Assembly (NCBI GenBank): GCA_035642415.1
Contig: DASQSI010000030.1
Coordinates: 1-15,619, forward strand
DNA length: 15,619 nucleotides
Reading direction: 5' to 3'
Origin: Rubrobacter_F sp035642415
GTDB taxonomy: Bacteria > Actinomycetota > Rubrobacteria > Rubrobacterales > Rubrobacteraceae
Below are positions 13,161-15,619 of this stretch, one piece after another. The notes beneath the pieces were generated by a model. The model searched no databases. It was not told the origin of the DNA and saw only the letters and a list, made by a program, of their open reading frames with translations. A program made the position numbers and the translations under genes. Positions within the stretch are counted from its first letter, which is position 1. Each line of letters opens with the position of its first letter.

Positions 13161-15449
13161 GTGGCGAGCGAGTCCATGGACACGACACAAAAACACTCTG
13201 CCCGATTCGGCGTACATTTACGGCAGCTGCGTGAAGCCGCCGGGCTCACGCAGGAGGAGCTAGCTTCGAGGGCAGGCCTGACCGCCAAGGCGATCAGCGT
13301 GTTGGAACGCGGGGAGAGGAAGCGTCCTTTCCCACATACCGTACGCGCGATTGCGGATGCGCTAGAGCTCTCCGAGAACGAACGTGCCTCTCTATTGGCA
13401 GCCGTGCCGAAACGAGGCAGTATCGCTACTGCCAGTGCATCGACAACCGTTTCGAGGTCCAACCTCCCAACGCCTTCGACTTCTCTCTTGGGCCGCGAAC
13501 GAGAACTAGAGGAGCTGAGGACCTTCTTGCGGGAGGCCAGGCTGCTCACCCTTACCGGCACGGGCGGTGTTGGCAAGACGCGCCTCGCAGTTGAGGCGGC
13601 ACGGAATGCCGCAGAGCTTTTCCCGGACGGCGCGGTCTTCGTTGCCCTGGCGCCCCTGGGCGACTCCGGTTTCGTGGTCCCGACCGTAGCGCAGTCGCTG
13701 AGCTTGCGGGAAGCGGGAGGCCACACTCTACGCGAAACCCTGCATGCTTACCTGCGAGAAAAGCAGCTTCTGTTGGTACTGGACAACTTCGAGCACGTGC
13801 TGGAAGCGGCGCCGGAGGTGGCGGGGCTGATCGAGGCCTGTCCGAAGCTCTCGGTGATGGTTACTAGCCGTGCGCCACTGCGAGTCCGGGGTGAGCAGGA
13901 GTACCCCGTTCCACCCCTTGCGCTGCCCACCTCGACCATAGCTCCGAGCGTCGAGGAGCTTGTTGGGTCGGCGTCTGGCAGGCTCTTCGCAGAGCGCGCC
14001 CGGGAGGCCTCCCCTGCTTTCGAACTCACTCCCCACAACAGCGGAGCGGTAGCAGCGATCTGCTGGCGGCTTGCCGGGCTTCCGCTCGCGCTGGAGCTGG
14101 TGGCAGCGAGGGTAAGGTTCTTAGATCCGGCTACCCTCCTCTCGCGGCTGGACCAAGCCCTATCGGCAGTTGGGGCGCGGGACCTCCCGCAGCGCCAGAG
14201 GACGATGTGGGCGACTCTTGATTGGAGTTACGAGCTGCTCTCGGAAGAGGAGCGGGTTTTATTCCGACGTTTGTCGGTGTTCGATGGTGGCTTCACGCTT
14301 GAGGCGGCGGAGGCGGTGGGCGCCTCAGGGAGCATCGTCGCTAAGCACGTGCTCGAGATCCTTGGGCGGCTGGTCGAGCAGTCGTTGGTCATGGCGAAGC
14401 CCGAGGAGAAGGGTAGCGGGGTACGCTACGGAATGCTCGAGCCAGTGAGGCAATATGCCTGGGAGAAGCTGGAGGAAAGCGGAGAGACCCAGGAGACCAA
14501 GCAGCAGCACTTCACCCATTTCTTGGGCCTGGCGGAGGCGGCTGACCTAAGCTACGGTCTGCTTACTGGGGTGAAGCTGACCGGCGCGGAAGGGGAAGGG
14601 TGGATGGATAGGCTCGAGCGCGAGCACGACAATCTGCGCACGTCTCTAGGCTGGGCAAGGGAGCAAGGTGACGTCGAGGCAGGGCTCCGCCTCGCTGGGG
14701 CGCTGAGCTGGTTCTGGTGGATGCGCGGTTACTTCGGCGAGGGACGCAACTGGACTGAAGATTTCCTAAAGAAGGCGGCGCGCGGTGACCTCGGGGCTGT
14801 GGACGACACACGAGCCAAAGCCCTGCTCGGCGCGGGCATGTTGACGTTCGGACACGGAGACCTCCTCAGGTCCATTAGACTCCTTGAGGAAGGGCTCGCT
14901 ACGTACCGCAGGCTCGGTGACCAAGCCGGTACCGCCGCCACCGTCGCCATGCTAGGCTATGTCAGGCGCGCACAGGGCGACGACGACCGGGCAGAGGAGC
15001 TGAGTGAGGAGGGTCTGCGCTTGAGCAGGCTCTTGGAAGATAACAGGTCTGCTGCCATCTCGCTGAACACCCTGGGACACCTCGCGCGCCGCCGAGGTGA
15101 CTTCGCCCGGGCAGCGAATCTGTTCGGGGAAGCCCTTGCACTCTGGAAGAAACTCGAGGACAGGCGGGGCGTAGCCTACTCCTTATGCAACCTTGGCGTC
15201 GCAGCGCTCGAACGTGGCGAAGCCGGGCACGCCCTGGAGCTGCACGAGGAAAGCCTCAGGCTTTACGAAGCACTCCAAGACAAGGCGGGTCAAGCCTTCG
15301 CCCTGATCAACCTTGGGGACGTTGCGCGCTCCTTGGGCGAGGAGGGACGCGCCGTGTCCCTGTACGAGGAGGCCCTCGCCCTGCACGGGGAGCTAGGTAA
15401 CGAGAGGGGCGTCTCACGTGCTCTCGAACGTCTCGACGCGAAACGGTAG
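13161..15449 (+). CDS. Transcription regulator: XRE HTH, NB-ARC-type ATPase, TPR repeats
   Basis: 762 aa from the GTG at 13161 (GAGG 5 nt upstream). GTG 13128 and ATG 13176 are alternatives; all keep the domains. Residues 16-81 are an XRE helix-turn-helix (FGVHLRQLREAAGLTQEELA, ISVLERGERKRP). An NB-ARC/AfsR-like ATPase follows, with LLGRERELEELR, Walker A GTGGVGKT (133-140), Walker B LLLVLD (203-208) with NFEHVLE, sensor-like VMVTSRAPLRVRGE and GLPLALEL. A winged-helix-like region continues (TLDWSYELLSEEERVLFRRL, FDGGFTLEAAEAV). From about 550 to 755 there are about five 40-residue TPR-like repeats (GDFARAANLFGEALALWKKL, NLGVAALERGEAGHALELHE). Such STAND-class proteins are thought to use ATP-driven switching on ligand or protein binding to control DNA binding. 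The ligand and targets are unknown; the divergent cupin is the nearest candidate. Confidence 0.92.
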   Translation: MASESMDTTQKHSARFGVHLRQLREAAGLTQEELASRAGLTAKAISVLERGERKRPFPHTVRAIADALELSENERASLLAAVPKRGSIATASASTTVSRSNLPTPSTSLLGRERELEELRTFLREARLLTLTGTGGVGKTRLAVEAARNAAELFPDGAVFVALAPLGDSGFVVPTVAQSLSLREAGGHTLRETLHAYLREKQLLLVLDNFEHVLEAAPEVAGLIEACPKLSVMVTSRAPLRVRGEQEYPVPPLALPTSTIAPSVEELVGSASGRLFAERAREASPAFELTPHNSGAVAAICWRLAGLPLALELVAARVRFLDPATLLSRLDQALSAVGARDLPQRQRTMWATLDWSYELLSEEERVLFRRLSVFDGGFTLEAAEAVGASGSIVAKHVLEILGRLVEQSLVMAKPEEKGSGVRYGMLEPVRQYAWEKLEESGETQETKQQHFTHFLGLAEAADLSYGLLTGVKLTGAEGEGWMDRLEREHDNLRTSLGWAREQGDVEAGLRLAGALSWFWWMRGYFGEGRNWTEDFLKKAARGDLGAVDDTRAKALLGAGMLTFGHGDLLRSIRLLEEGLATYRRLGDQAGTAATVAMLGYVRRAQGDDDRAEELSEEGLRLSRLLEDNRSAAISLNTLGHLARRRGDFARAANLFGEALALWKKLEDRRGVAYSLCNLGVAALERGEAGHALELHEESLRLYEALQDKAGQAFALINLGDVARSLGEEGRAVSLYEEALALHGELGNERGVSRALERLDAKR

Positions 15450-15462
15450 CCAGGCACCCGCC

Positions 15463-15491
15463 AGCGAGGCTCAGCTACCCGCACTCTCGCT
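15463..15491 (+). terminator. Weak terminator-like hairpin after the regulator gene
   Basis: AGCGAG (15463-15468) and CTCGCT (15486-15491) form a 6-bp stem with a 17-nt loop, followed by TTATTGATAA, 14 bp after the regulator stop. The stem is short and the T-run interrupted. The remaining bases to 15619 show no gene I can support. Confidence 0.3.
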
Positions 15492-15619
15492 TTATTGATA
15501 AACGGGGTAGACGGTTCGTGTTTTCCTACACCAAAACGTCATCAGCACGACAATGCTACGCGCCCAGAGGTGCAGGTCCACCAACTGACGACAACTAACT
15601 TCAGGCGCCTTGGGAAACA

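Noticed and set aside
1..15619. CRISPR arrays, tRNA or rRNA genes
   Set aside because: I saw no regularly spaced direct repeats, no tRNA-like set of arms with a TTCGA loop and CCA side, and no rRNA core sequence. I had no scanning tool, so a divergent small RNA could be missed.

Overview
The window looks like chromosomal DNA of a GC-rich, Gram-positive-type bacterium. A Rubrobacter-like deep-branching actinobacterium is my best guess. The guess rests on the protein style (an XRE/NB-ARC/TPR regulator, a YihY membrane protein, an IS982-type transposase), frequent GTG and TTG starts, strong GGAGG ribosome binding sites, and one promoter placed as for a leaderless mRNA. This is inference; there is no rRNA or other phylogenetic marker apart from mutS.

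Layout. 1-619: 3' part of a metal-dependent cyclase-family (kynurenine-formamidase-like) hydrolase. 829-1629 (-): DUF1445 / D-glutamate-cyclase-family protein, convergent with the cyclase. 1630-2184: no intact gene, but a coding-looking fragment at 1993-2160 (-). 2185-4182 (-): OafA/YrhL-type membrane acyltransferase fused to a C-terminal SGNH domain. 4183-4714: a 17-bp palindrome, a probably decayed small gene, and the mutS promoter. 4715-7069 (+): MutS with a short C-terminus. 7070-7908: no convincing gene; it holds a 168-bp element with inverted ends (MITE-like) and two perfect hairpins. 7909-8784 (+): YihY/BrkB-family membrane protein.

8785-11340 is a low-density stretch. It has three small minus-strand genes of unknown function (10309-9184), two of them with very good ribosome binding sites, and two broken genes: the N-terminus of a probable cysteine hydrolase (10858-10676, -) and the N-terminus of a probable SnoaL-like protein (11232-11340, +). 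The latter is cut off exactly at the end of an IS982-family insertion sequence (11341-12325). 12430-12924 (-) is a small cupin, divergent from an XRE-HTH/NB-ARC/TPR transcription regulator (13161-15449, +). The last 170 bases hold only a weak terminator-like hairpin.

There is no single pathway here. The chromosomal genes look like independent units separated by decayed DNA. The most interesting signal is in the IS: a perfect 12-bp inverted repeat hides the transposase ribosome binding site, and the 5' arm lies inside the spacer of a putative internal promoter. That arrangement would let the element be translated from its own transcript but not from outside read-through. Other points of interest are the leaderless-type mutS promoter, the row of small minus-strand genes, and the cupin that lacks a metal-binding histidine.
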